From assembly GCA_964475595.1 (NCBI GenBank), contig CAYYXG010000001.1, positions 124,001 through 188,000 on the forward strand: a stretch of 64,000 bases of DNA, read 5' to 3'. This stretch comes from RGEC01 sp964475595. GTDB taxonomy: Bacteria; Bacteroidota; Bacteroidia; NS11-12g; UBA955. Positions 25,797 through 34,130 of the stretch are shown piece by piece. A model generated the notes under the pieces. The model saw nothing but the letters and a program-made list of their open reading frames with translations, searched no databases and had not been told where the DNA came from. The position numbers and the translations under genes were made by a program. The first letter of the stretch is position 1. The number at the start of each line of letters is the position of its first letter.

Positions 25797-28199
25797 TTAA
25801 GGATTTCTTTCCACCAACAGTCGACCGGTTTGTATTCCAGCATTTCCACTTAACTGTAGGGTGTAAATACCCGGGGGCAATGCGGCCGTTTTTAAAACCG
25901 TTTGACCTTCCGAAACTGAGGTTTGATAAACCAATTTGCCTGAAGTGGAGAAAACAGATAGGTTACTGTATGTTCCGCTCCATGAAACAGTTGAGGTTTG
26001 GTCGGCGGGGTTAGGGAATATCTGCATGCCTGTTTTTAACGTCTCAGGTTGCTGAGCTGCGCGGGTTTTCAAAATTTGCACCGTCAGACAAAAAGTGGTG
26101 CTGCAGTTGCTGGCTGAATCCCATGCGGTTAGGCATATTTTGCGGCTGCCACCGAATTTGTATGCATGGTATCCGGGCGATTTTAGTTTGCTGTAGGTGC
26201 TATCGCCCCAGTCCCAGCTATAGAAGGATGCCCCGGTACTTAAATTGGTTACATACACAATGCCGGTCTTGCTGATGCTGTCCACACGGAATTTGGCAGT
26301 GGCTGAGCAAGGGTTGCAGTCTATCTTGATGTTCTGGCAGATGCTGGTATCGCATTTTTTGCAGGTGTCATTCAGTTTCAGGCATACGTTATAGGTGCCA
26401 TTTTTGCTGTAATTAACAGTGACAGACTTACCGGTTCCTACCAGCGCTCCGGCGCTGTACCAGTTGTATTTTACACAGCCATTATTCAGATTATTGGCAG
26501 TAAGCGTTACTTTTTGGCAATCCACCCTGTAGGTGTACCCGGCACCGGCTTTTTTCCAGTTGCACGCAGGCGCAGAGCAATCTATATATACCTTTTGGCA
26601 AATGGTGGTATCGCACTGTTGGCAATAGTCGGTAAGTTTCATGCATATCCAGTACCAGCCATTGCTACTGAAACCAATACTTTGGGTTCTGCCGTTAAAG
26701 GTAGCCAGCGGAACATTGTTTGCGTTGGAAACGGTAAATGCATAACCGATGCATGAATCATTGAGGTTTTTACCTTCCAGAATCAGGTTAGGACATTTTA
26801 ATGAATAGGTGAAACCGGCACCGCGTTTTGCCCAATTGCATTTTTCAGTGTAGCACGAAACATTCACTGTTTTGCAGATGACGGTATCGCATTTTGTGCA
26901 GCTGTTGTACAACTTTAAGCAGATGGTATATGATCCGTTTTTGGGTAGTGTAATGGTTTTCAAGCGTCCTCCTATGCTGTCTACAAAAGTGCCGTTTACT
27001 GTCCATTTATAGGTGATGCATGAATCTGCGAGATTCCAGGCCTCCAGCTTCACCACCGCACAGGTGTTTGTGCTCATCATGCTAAAACCAGCTTGGCCCC
27101 AGTTGCAACGCTTTCCAGGTAAATTGATTACCACCTTCTTGCATATTGTAATTTTACAACGCTTGTCTGCTGAAACGATGGTTACGCATACGTTGTAGGT
27201 TCCTGATTTTGTAAAGGTTTTTTGAGGATCCTTGCCGGTGGCACTGCTTCCATCACCAAAATTCCATGTGTAGGTGGCGTTCTTGTTGGTGCTGTAGCCA
27301 TTGAATTTGATGGTACCGTTGCCTGTATTTCTGAAGAAGAAGCCACCTTGCAATCTGCATGGTTCCTCAATTACGATTTTCTTGCAAATGGTAGTGCAGC
27401 ATTTCTGCGTTTTATCGCAAATGCGAACGCACACCTCGTAGGTTCCGGGTTTTTTATACCATTTGGAAATATTTTTACCACTGCCGGTGCTGCCGTCACC
27501 AAATTTCCAGGTGTAGTAATATCCTGTGTTGCTGTAAGCTTGAAATTTTACCTGTCCTCCGGTACCATAGTAAACTTTAAGCTCGCCTTTTATGTTGCAG
27601 GGATTGCTGCAACTGATTTTTATTTCTTTACAGATTTCTTTGACACATACGGTGGTGGTTCCGGGAACTTTCCAAGTAGCTTTCAGACATACTTTGTAGA
27701 TGCCATCCTTTACAAAAGTTTTACTGGGATCCACGCCTGTTGCAGAACTTCCGTCGCCCCAGGTCCAGCTGTAACTTACGCCGGTATTGCTGCCAGTTCC
27801 TGATGTGGCCACAAAACGCACTTTCCTGCAGTCGGCTTTCCAGGTGAAATCGGGTTTGAAATTTGAACAGGCATTGGGTGCGCACGTATCAACCTTGATG
27901 GATTTGCAGTAAAATGAATCTACGGATTTACAGAGGTTTTTAACTTTAAGACAAACCTGATACGTTCCGGGTTTGGTGAATTTGTAATTTAACGAATAGC
28001 TGTTAAACCATTTGCCATCAATTTGCCACCAAAAGTCAAGGCAGCTGTCTTGGTCGAGGTTGCTGGCTGATGCGGTTAGTGATAGACACTCTGTTCTATA
28101 GGTCCAGTTATTGTGGTTTTGTGCTTTCAGCTCTTGGTTACTGCCAAGTGAAAAGAGGGTAGTGAGAAAGACAATCAGTAAGGTAGGTTTTAACTGCAT
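25797..28199 (-). CDS. Cysteine-rich PKD-repeat T9SS surface protein
   Basis: An 800-residue exported protein. The signal peptide is roughly residues 1-26 (LLIVFLTTLFSLGSNQELKAQ). Three PKD repeats carry FGDGS or WGDGS (about 140-370) and are interleaved with Cys pairs. Then come at least three copies of a ~85-residue module with the outline CNW-x(3)-GxG(F/Y)-x-Y...C...L-x-(N/D)L-x-(N/D)xC-x-Y...NGxYxICxKLxDxCxxCDTxIC...C (about 375-640). One further PKD-like repeat (WDWGDSTYS) and a T9SS type A sorting domain end the protein (MQIFPNPADQTS... LPPGIYTLQLSG). The regularly spaced cysteines suggest disulfides in each module. Likely a secreted or surface adhesion protein; I know of no function for the CNW module. 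Confidence 0.82.
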   Translation of the reverse strand: MQLKPTLLIVFLTTLFSLGSNQELKAQNHNNWTYRTECLSLTASASNLDQDSCLDFWWQIDGKWFNSYSLNYKFTKPGTYQVCLKVKNLCKSVDSFYCKSIKVDTCAPNACSNFKPDFTWKADCRKVRFVATSGTGSNTGVSYSWTWGDGSSATGVDPSKTFVKDGIYKVCLKATWKVPGTTTVCVKEICKEIKISCSNPCNIKGELKVYYGTGGQVKFQAYSNTGYYYTWKFGDGSTGSGKNISKWYKKPGTYEVCVRICDKTQKCCTTICKKIVIEEPCRLQGGFFFRNTGNGTIKFNGYSTNKNATYTWNFGDGSSATGKDPQKTFTKSGTYNVCVTIVSADKRCKITICKKVVINLPGKRCNWGQAGFSMMSTNTCAVVKLEAWNLADSCITYKWTVNGTFVDSIGGRLKTITLPKNGSYTICLKLYNSCTKCDTVICKTVNVSCYTEKCNWAKRGAGFTYSLKCPNLILEGKNLNDSCIGYAFTVSNANNVPLATFNGRTQSIGFSSNGWYWICMKLTDYCQQCDTTICQKVYIDCSAPACNWKKAGAGYTYRVDCQKVTLTANNLNNGCVKYNWYSAGALVGTGKSVTVNYSKNGTYNVCLKLNDTCKKCDTSICQNIKIDCNPCSATAKFRVDSISKTGIVYVTNLSTGASFYSWDWGDSTYSKLKSPGYHAYKFGGSRKICLTAWDSASNCSTTFCLTVQILKTRAAQQPETLKTGMQIFPNPADQTSTVSWSGTYSNLSVFSTSGKLVYQTSVSEGQTVLKTAALPPGIYTLQLSGNAGIQTGRLLVERNP

Positions 28200-28257
28200 G
28201 ATTTATGGTTTGGTTTATAGACGCTGCTATTTTAAAAAACGTTGTCTCTAATTTTTT

Positions 28258-28265
28258 CAAAAGTA
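28258..28265 (-). promoter_or_regulatory. -7 promoter box TACTTTTG
   Basis: A perfect TAnnTTTG match on the minus strand, 58 bases upstream of the ATG of the PKD-repeat gene. The leader is longer than for the housekeeping genes. Confidence 0.5.
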
Positions 28266-28330
28266 ATAATAAAAAGATTATTTTATTCAAATAGTTAAAA
28301 GCTTTTTCTGTGGCGGATTGTAGCGAAATC

Positions 28331-29452
28331 CTAAATCATTAAATCCCTGCTGATTGCATCTGAAAATAGCCGCCCTTTTTTTGTGAGTATGATACAATCA
28401 TCCCTAAGTAATATAAGGTTTTTTTGTGACATTTCCAAAATAATCGGTCGTTTTAGGTTTTCCCAATCAGCATCTATTGAGCGAATGTCTAAAATGTTCA
28501 GCCCGTCCTGTTTTCTGAGTCGTGTAATAATCAATTCATTGATAAAATCGCGATCGGTAAGTTCCTCCTTTTCAGCATTCAGTTGCCCCGTTTCTACCCC
28601 TGTTACATACAATAAATTGTCGGATACATTCCAGCTCCGTGTTCTTTTTCCGTCAAAACTATGGGCTGATGGGCCAATACCCAAATAGGGTTTATTCTTC
28701 CAATAATTACTGTTGTGCCTGGCCTCAAAACCGGGTTTACACAGGTTGCTGATTTCATAATGAAGCCAGTGATGCTTGGCTGAGAAATCCTGCAGCATTT
28801 CAAAATGTCTTGCCTGTTTGTCATCGTCCAGCGCGGGCGTTTTACCCATCTGAATGTCTTTGTGAAGGCGGGTGTTGGGCTCTGCCGTTAATGCATAGGC
28901 AGAAATGTGCTGAGCGCCACAACTGAATGCCCACTCCAGGGTTTTTAACCACGCTTCATCACTGAGCCAGGGACTGCCATAGATTAAATCAAGATTAACC
29001 GATTGAAAGCCGGATTTTAGGAGCATTTCCATTGCCCGTAGGGAAGTAGCCGAATCATGTGCCCGGTTCATGGCCTTCAGCTCTTCATCACTGAGCGACT
29101 GAATACCCAGACTGATGCGGTTAATTCCTATGGTTTTCCATTCTTCGATTTTTACCGGATCCACATCTTCAGGATTCACTTCAAGCGTAATTTCAGCGTC
29201 CTTTTCAATGCCCACGGTTTGCCGGCTATGCTCTATCAAATCGCCAAGTTGAGCTGCAGGCAATAAGGAAGGTGTGCCCCCACCAAAGTATAGGGTTTCC
29301 CATGCGCCAGTCCATTCCTTCAGTCGGGCATCGTATTCTTTTTTTAAATATTGTGTAAAATCATTTTTGTAGCGCTGCCCGGTCGTGAAATGAAAATTGC
29401 AGTAGGTGCAAGCTTTGCGGCAAAATGGAATATGAATGTAAAGGCCTGACAA
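28331..29452 (-). CDS. hemW: Radical SAM protein HemW (HemN-like heme chaperone)
   Basis: A protein of about 373 residues. The family signature LYIHIPFCRKACTYCNFHF, with the CxxxCxxC cluster that binds the [4Fe-4S] and SAM, comes right at the N-terminus. YFGGGTPSLL and EVNPEDVDPVKIEEW follow, as in HemN/HemW. The length and lack of extra N-terminal residues fit HemW, which is now seen as a heme-binding chaperone rather than a coproporphyrinogen oxidase. A longer frame begins at GTG 29494 and would overlap the divergent gene. The TTG at 29452 (M-S-G-L-Y-I-H-I-P-F-C) is preferred because it gives the normal family N-terminus and lies 7 bases after the minus-strand box GAACTTTG. Confidence 0.88.
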   Translation of the reverse strand: MSGLYIHIPFCRKACTYCNFHFTTGQRYKNDFTQYLKKEYDARLKEWTGAWETLYFGGGTPSLLPAAQLGDLIEHSRQTVGIEKDAEITLEVNPEDVDPVKIEEWKTIGINRISLGIQSLSDEELKAMNRAHDSATSLRAMEMLLKSGFQSVNLDLIYGSPWLSDEAWLKTLEWAFSCGAQHISAYALTAEPNTRLHKDIQMGKTPALDDDKQARHFEMLQDFSAKHHWLHYEISNLCKPGFEARHNSNYWKNKPYLGIGPSAHSFDGKRTRSWNVSDNLLYVTGVETGQLNAEKEELTDRDFINELIITRLRKQDGLNILDIRSIDADWENLKRPIILEMSQKNLILLRDDCIILTKKGRLFSDAISRDLMI

Positions 29453-29459
29453 TTCAGGG

Positions 29460-29467
29460 CAAAGTTC
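29460..29467 (-). promoter_or_regulatory. -7-like box GAACTTTG before hemW
   Basis: Ends 7 bases before the TTG at 29452, the same distance as TAACTTTG from the TTG of menD. It is separated by one base from the plus-strand box of the divergent gene. Confidence 0.4.
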
Positions 29468-29468
29468 G

Positions 29469-29475
29469 TAATTTG
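29469..29475 (+). promoter_or_regulatory. -7-like box TAATTTG before the beta-barrel gene
   Basis: Lies back to back with the hemW box. Ends 13 bases before the TTG at 29489. Confidence 0.4.
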
Positions 29476-29488
29476 CGGACAATAACGT

Positions 29489-31114
29489 TTGCACAAGAAG
29501 ATATACATAGTATTGGGATTGATTCTACAGGGTTTTTTCGCCCTGGCCGATGCAGCCGTTGAAACAGACAGCGCAGGGGTGAAGGATCCGTTGCGATACC
29601 TTCATGCAGAGGGTTTTTTCAATCCGGTGAAACAGGGTTATGTGAGAGTAAAACCTTCCCGGAATGTTGGCATTTATATTGCCGAAAAAGGGAATTTACA
29701 GCGTTATAGCCCTATAGAATATGTGGCCATTCAGGATGCTTGGCTCCTGGGGCAGCTGAATACCGGATATCCTTTTGCAAATTACCAAATAAAGCCCGAT
29801 TCAGTATCGGGAACATTGGTTTTTGTGACTGTGAATTATGATAGTGGTCCACGCTGCTTTTATGACTCCATTTCAGGGAATGGACTGAAATTATCTCCAT
29901 ACTTTATGAAAACCGCTGGGGCTATGGGTATTGGAATGGTTTACTGCGAGCAGGACGTACAGCGTTTTAGAAGTAAAATGCTGGCTGTGGATGGTTACAT
30001 GCTAAAGGGAGAGGCAGAGCCTTATTTTCATTACGGAAAATTTGTTTTGAATCACGCAGTGGTGCGACAAAAAAGAGACCGTTTATCCGGATTGATGGGT
30101 GTGGCAACAGAAGCGAATAAAAGGCCTGTCATTACAGGGGAGGCAGACGCTGCTTTTTACGATCTTTTTGGTCATGGCGTTTCATTTTATACTCGATGGA
30201 GGCGATTTCAGGCGCGTTCTCAGGAGTTGTTTGCCGGCACAGAATTACCGTATTTACTGGGTTCTCCGTTTGTATTGGGTTTTCACCTGGGGTTGGAAAA
30301 ATACGATACCGTTTACACCCGGCTGAAACGCAGCGCAGTGCTTAGGTTCCCTGTATCACGGCAATGGAGGTGGAGCATGGGCGTTGAACGAACCGGAATT
30401 ACCGGATTGGGGATTGATACATTATGGGTGAAGAGTAGACGAAGCCTGCCTTATAACGCCCCAAGCCGCACTTCCGGCTACATGGTTTCCATTGAAAAAA
30501 CAGGTTCAGCCGGTGAGGTATTTCCCAGGCGTGGGAGCAGCTTCAAACTCGAGGCCACTGTGGGAAGCCGAATCTGGCTAAGGGATGCCAATTTGGCTGC
30601 GATTAGCTGGAAAAACAGGGAGGGTAATCAGGAAAATATTTTTGATAGTCTGGATAGAATTGGAAAACTCAGGCAAACCACATGGCGGTTGCGATATTCA
30701 GGGTCTGTTTTAATGCCGGTAATGAAAAACTGGGTAGGTGCAGTTTCAATAATGGGCGAAGAATACCAAGCCCCTAACATGAATTTTGCAGAATTATCGA
30801 GGTGGGGTGGAATAAATTCCATTCGTGGGTTCAATGAGCAGCGTATTTTTGCAAACTCATTTCACATGGCTAATGTTGAATTTCGTTTTATGGCCGGCAC
30901 TTCCGGATATGTGGCTCCATTTTTCTCGGCAGCCGTGTATCGAAATTCCACAACGCTGCAAACCGATTTGCAGGCCATTCAGAGTTTTGGTCTGTCAGGG
31001 GCATTGAAAACCGGAGCCGGAATACTGAAGTTTGCCTGGGCCTTGGGCAATGATGGGAATGGTTATGTTTTTAGGGATGCTAAATTTCACCTTGGGCTAA
31101 GCAATGCTTTCTAG
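29489..31114 (+). CDS. BamA/TamA-like outer-membrane surface antigen (Omp85 superfamily)
   Basis: A 541-residue exported protein with signal peptide IYIVLGLILQGFFALADAA. Residues ~40-200 resemble POTRA-type domains (SVSGTLVFVTVNYDSGPRC, YCEQDVQRFRSKM). The C-terminal ~330 residues are a beta barrel of the bacterial surface antigen type, with the conserved loop RWGGINSIRGFNEQRIF, whose RGF tripeptide is typical of Omp85 barrels. The final residues (FHLGLSNAF) end in Phe, as expected for a BAM substrate. It is shorter than true BamA and is probably a TamA-like or lineage-specific Omp85 protein. The start is a TTG. It overlaps DUF4271 by 11 bases, suggesting coupling. Confidence 0.78.
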   Translation: MHKKIYIVLGLILQGFFALADAAVETDSAGVKDPLRYLHAEGFFNPVKQGYVRVKPSRNVGIYIAEKGNLQRYSPIEYVAIQDAWLLGQLNTGYPFANYQIKPDSVSGTLVFVTVNYDSGPRCFYDSISGNGLKLSPYFMKTAGAMGIGMVYCEQDVQRFRSKMLAVDGYMLKGEAEPYFHYGKFVLNHAVVRQKRDRLSGLMGVATEANKRPVITGEADAAFYDLFGHGVSFYTRWRRFQARSQELFAGTELPYLLGSPFVLGFHLGLEKYDTVYTRLKRSAVLRFPVSRQWRWSMGVERTGITGLGIDTLWVKSRRSLPYNAPSRTSGYMVSIEKTGSAGEVFPRRGSSFKLEATVGSRIWLRDANLAAISWKNREGNQENIFDSLDRIGKLRQTTWRLRYSGSVLMPVMKNWVGAVSIMGEEYQAPNMNFAELSRWGGINSIRGFNEQRIFANSFHMANVEFRFMAGTSGYVAPFFSAAVYRNSTTLQTDLQAIQSFGLSGALKTGAGILKFAWALGNDGNGYVFRDAKFHLGLSNAF

Positions 31115-32039
31115 AGTCAAATATCTGCTGGTTTTTATGGTTTTGGCTATTTTTAGTCTGCATGATATGTCGGCTGCATCCAATGATATGCATCGAAAGC
31201 GGAGGATGGAAAGAAGAAAAGTAACCGTTAAGGATACCCAGAAAAATTCCGGAGTTTCATTTATCGACAGTCTGAAAAATGACAGTCTGAAAAAGATTTT
31301 GGTTTCCAGATTCAGCATTAAAGTCAATAAAACAGTGGTGCCCAAAGTGTCCGACCCATTTGATCCCTTTGCTCATCAGGCCTTCTACAGAGTAGGGCAG
31401 GCCAAGTTTTGGTTTTTTCTGATATCACTGCTTTCTTTAGGGCTTTTTTTATATTATCGAGCAGCATTTCCTAAACAATTTTTTCAGCGATACAGAGGGG
31501 TTTTTAATAACTATTATTTCAATGAATTGATCGCTGACAGATCCCTTTCTTTTACCTCAGGAAGTCTTGTCTGTATTTTAGTATCTACCTTTGTTATGGC
31601 CCAGACAGGCCTTTTGATTGCGGTATACAGTCAGTTTTTGCAACTCAATAGTCTGATATTTTTCGTTGTAATGCTCGTGGCCGTCTCCGTATGGAAGTTG
31701 GTTTTGTATTTTTCACAAAGACTGCAGTCGTTTGTTTTTTCTTCCGTTGATGTGTCGAGAGCATTGCTGCAAAAACAAATATCTGTAGATTTTTGGGTCT
31801 CTATGGTCATATTTCCTCTTATTAATATCATTTATTATAATCCCAACCGGTTAAAAGATTATAACATGTCGCAATACTTATTGCTTATGGTATTGGCCTG
31901 GTTTATTTTAAAAATGTTAGTACAGTTATTTTACTTATTTCGAGAAAATAATTATTCATTCACCAATATTTTGTATTTTTGCGCCTTGGAAGTTTTGCCT
32001 CACGCAATTCTGACAAAAACCCTTTTCAGCATCTCATAA
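31104..32039 (+). CDS. DUF4271 domain integral membrane protein
   Basis: A 311-residue protein. An N-terminal signal/anchor helix (LLVFMVLAIFSLHDMSAAS) is followed by a charged ~75-residue region and then six or seven hydrophobic helices (about 100-310). The order, size and position directly upstream of hemD match the Bacteroidota DUF4271 family. Its function is unknown. Its ATG lies inside the end of the upstream Omp85-like gene, and hemD begins 5 bases after its stop, so the three form one operon, although hemD also has a promoter box inside this gene. Confidence 0.85.
   Translation: MLSRVKYLLVFMVLAIFSLHDMSAASNDMHRKRRMERRKVTVKDTQKNSGVSFIDSLKNDSLKKILVSRFSIKVNKTVVPKVSDPFDPFAHQAFYRVGQAKFWFFLISLLSLGLFLYYRAAFPKQFFQRYRGVFNNYYFNELIADRSLSFTSGSLVCILVSTFVMAQTGLLIAVYSQFLQLNSLIFFVVMLVAVSVWKLVLYFSQRLQSFVFSSVDVSRALLQKQISVDFWVSMVIFPLINIIYYNPNRLKDYNMSQYLLLMVLAWFILKMLVQLFYLFRENNYSFTNILYFCALEVLPHAILTKTLFSIS
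31974..31981 (+). promoter_or_regulatory. Internal -7 promoter box TATTTTTG before hemD
   Basis: A perfect TAnnTTTG match near the 3' end of the DUF4271 gene, followed by C as in most boxes here. It could drive hemD separately with a ~55-base leader. Confidence 0.4.
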
Positions 32040-32044
32040 ACTCA

Positions 32045-32812
32045 ATGAACGAAAGAGAGAAAAAGGTAAAGAGCATTCTCATTACTCAGCCCCCTCCTGA
32101 AGCGGGGAAAAATGTGTATGAGGAATTTGCCAAAAAAAATAAGCTCAAAATTGATTTCCGGTCTTTCATTCACATTGAGCCTTTAACAGCTAAAGAAATC
32201 AGAAGGCAAAAGGTTGCTTTTCCTGACTACACAGCCATAATTTTCAATTCCAAAAACGCCGTGGATTCATTTTTTACCATGGCCCAGGAAATGAAGGTGG
32301 AAATGGCTCAGGACACTAAATACTTCTCCATAAATGAAAATGTTTCCAATTATGTGCAGAAATACATAGTGCCTAGAAAGCGCAAAATGTTTCATGGCAA
32401 AGGAACAGAAAAAGATTTTCTGGCATTGATGAAAAATCATGCTTCCGAAAAGTTTCTTTTTCCTTGTTCAGACATACGCAAGCCCAACATCCCGAATTTC
32501 TTTGCAGACCATAACCTGAATCTGAAGGAATGCATCATTTACCGAACAGTAAGCAGCGACCTAAGCGATCTGAGAGATGTTTTCTATGATATTCTGGTTT
32601 TCTTCAGTCCTGCAGACATCAAATCCCTATACGATAACTTCCCCGATTTTGTTCAAAATGACACCCGCATAGCAGGTTTTGGCGATAGCACTCAAAAAGC
32701 CATTGCAGAACACAACCTCATTTTGGATATCCCGGCGCCTGCACCTGACAGCCCCTCTATGCTGGCTGCTCTGGAGAAGTATGTGAAAAGGGCCAATTCC
32801 GATAAAAAATAA
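32045..32812 (+). CDS. hemD: Uroporphyrinogen-III synthase
   Basis: A 255-residue protein of the HemD fold, which cyclises hydroxymethylbilane to uroporphyrinogen III in the cytoplasm. Visible features are the opening SILITQPPPE, the IIFNSKNAVDSFF motif (equivalent to the FTSxxAV of other HemDs), KFLFPCSDIRKPNIP, the ECIIYRTV strand and VFFSPADIKSLYD (the second FxSp motif), and GFGDSTQKAIAEHNL. HemD is poorly conserved, so the call rests on this motif order plus the DUF4271 neighbour. The frame extends upstream to a TTG at 31979, but the ATG at 32045 (MNEREKK) fits better. It stops base to base with the converging methyltransferase. Confidence 0.88.
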   Translation: MNEREKKVKSILITQPPPEAGKNVYEEFAKKNKLKIDFRSFIHIEPLTAKEIRRQKVAFPDYTAIIFNSKNAVDSFFTMAQEMKVEMAQDTKYFSINENVSNYVQKYIVPRKRKMFHGKGTEKDFLALMKNHASEKFLFPCSDIRKPNIPNFFADHNLNLKECIIYRTVSSDLSDLRDVFYDILVFFSPADIKSLYDNFPDFVQNDTRIAGFGDSTQKAIAEHNLILDIPAPAPDSPSMLAALEKYVKRANSDKK

Positions 32813-34003
32813 TCAATCGGGCTTCTTAGCAACAAAACAGTATTTCATTTTTTCCTTTCCGGTAAAAAATAGGTAAATGTTGCCGCCATCTTCCAAACGC
32901 AGTTTTTTTCGGGTTTCTTCTGCCGATAATACAAAATCCCTAGCGCTGACATTCGCTTTGGTGATGCTCAAGTGTTGAATTTGCTTTTGTATTTCGCCTA
33001 ATGAACCTGAAAATGTATATTCCAGCACAAAACAGCGGCCTAGTGCTTGCGGGATAATGGCATTGCCCGTCAAGTAAAAGCTGTTTTTGTTGATGGGCAT
33101 TAATCCGGTTTGTTCTATGATGTATGGCCGGAAACCCGCTTTAATAGCAGCCGCTGATAATTCGCAGAAAATGGTTTTTGGGAAAACTTCAATCTGTAGG
33201 TCTTTTTGTTGATTAAATAAGTTGAATGTTTGTTCGTTTACGTCCACAATAGCCGTTTCGGAGTGTGTGTGGTTACCAGCTTCCACCAACAATTCCTTTA
33301 CTTCGCCTTTGTAGCTGAAAACAAGGGTTTTAATCGGGCCTTGTATTTGCTTTTCAAACCAGCTGATATCGGTCATCGGACTCAGTTTGATGAGCCACCG
33401 TTTGGCTTTTGGACCGTATTTTTGATACAATGAAATAACCTCGGGCGAATAAGCAGCTGCATTGCCGGTGATGCGGTTGCCACCCGGTCTGCGGTCCGGA
33501 TCTATGTAAATGCAGTCCCACTGATTGTGCTGCTGTTGTAAAAATTCTTCCGCGTTTGCATCCACCCGTTCTATATGGCCAATACCCATGCAAATTTGGT
33601 TGAACCGAACCAGGGCATTCAATGCTTTGTCTGTGTCAAGGCTGGTGATATGCCCAAACGATTTTGAAAATGCCCAGTCATCAACACCAAGGCCGCCGGT
33701 GAGACTCAGCAAACGATTCCCGCCAAAAAGTTGTGATTTGGCCAATGCCAGTTTTTCAGAGGTGCATTGTTCAAGAGGGATAGCGGCAAACAGGCATTGT
33801 TGGTGAATCCAGGTGGGTAGCTTGTTTTTGGCCTTTTGTCTGCAGGTTTGTTGCTCTTGGTAAACGGCTTTTATCAATAACCTGTCATCTTCGTTTAAAT
33901 CGTTATTTTTCAGGTTTTGCGAATAAAAAGCATCAGATATTCGTTTAATACGAAGTGAATCTCCCAAAATTGAGTTTAATTTGCAGTAAATTTCCCTAAC
34001 CAT
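32813..34003 (-). CDS. Class I SAM-dependent methyltransferase with THUMP-like domain
   Basis: A protein of about 396 residues. The central Rossmann-type methyltransferase core has LLSLTGGLGVDDWAFSK (SAM-binding loop), ITSLDTDKALNALVRFN, and DCIYIDPDRRPGG, a DPPR-like catalytic-loop motif. The C-terminal region (AKNVSARDFVLSAEETRKKL-like) matches the THUMP-like domain of the Bacteroidota proteins related to P. gingivalis PG_1098. The substrate is presumably RNA but is not proven. The longest frame starts at 34105. The ATG at 34003 is preferred because a perfect TACTTTTG box ends 8 bases before it. This start codon overlaps the ATG of the divergent small lipoprotein by 2 bases. Confidence 0.82.
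   Translation of the reverse strand: MVREIYCKLNSILGDSLRIKRISDAFYSQNLKNNDLNEDDRLLIKAVYQEQQTCRQKAKNKLPTWIHQQCLFAAIPLEQCTSEKLALAKSQLFGGNRLLSLTGGLGVDDWAFSKSFGHITSLDTDKALNALVRFNQICMGIGHIERVDANAEEFLQQQHNQWDCIYIDPDRRPGGNRITGNAAAYSPEVISLYQKYGPKAKRWLIKLSPMTDISWFEKQIQGPIKTLVFSYKGEVKELLVEAGNHTHSETAIVDVNEQTFNLFNQQKDLQIEVFPKTIFCELSAAAIKAGFRPYIIEQTGLMPINKNSFYLTGNAIIPQALGRCFVLEYTFSGSLGEIQKQIQHLSITKANVSARDFVLSAEETRKKLRLEDGGNIYLFFTGKEKMKYCFVAKKPD
33977..33983 (+). promoter_or_regulatory. -7-like box TAATTTG for the small lipoprotein-ytxJ unit
   Basis: Lies inside the 5' coding region of the divergent methyltransferase gene, 18 bases before the ATG at 34002. Confidence 0.35.
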
Positions 34004-34130
34004 GAACAAGGCAAAAGTAATCATCGCCATCCTGATTTGTGTAACCGCTGTTTCTTGTGCTTCGCTGCGCAAAAAAGACAAGTGTCCGTCTGTAGGGATG
34101 GCCAATCATGGAATGAGCATCAAAAAATAA
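34002..34130 (+). CDS. Small lipoprotein (42 residues)
   Basis: A 42-codon frame starting ATG AAC AAG and ending TAA at 34128-34130. The first 18 residues are a lipoprotein signal (two Lys, hydrophobic core VIIAILICVTA, lipobox-like AVSC with Cys19). The mature peptide is about 24 residues, basic, with a second cysteine (KDKCPSVGMANHGMSIKK). The stop TAA shares its last A with the ATG of ytxJ (TAATG), suggesting translational coupling. The small size, signal and coupling make it a credible real gene. Function unknown; I do not recognise the family. Confidence 0.65.
   Translation: MNKAKVIIAILICVTAVSCASLRKKDKCPSVGMANHGMSIKK
34012..34019 (-). promoter_or_regulatory. -7 promoter box TACTTTTG for the methyltransferase
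   Basis: A perfect TAnnTTTG match on the minus strand, ending 8 bases before the ATG at 34003. It lies within the 5' coding region of the divergent lipoprotein gene. Confidence 0.5.

Noticed and set aside
29453..29494. HemW starting at GTG 29494
   Set aside because: It adds 14 residues not expected for the family, overlaps the divergent gene, and would place the start upstream of the likely promoter box.
31979..32044. hemD starting at TTG 31979
   Set aside because: The extension is coded inside the DUF4271 gene and overlaps the -7 box. ATG 32045 gives a normal HemD N-terminus.
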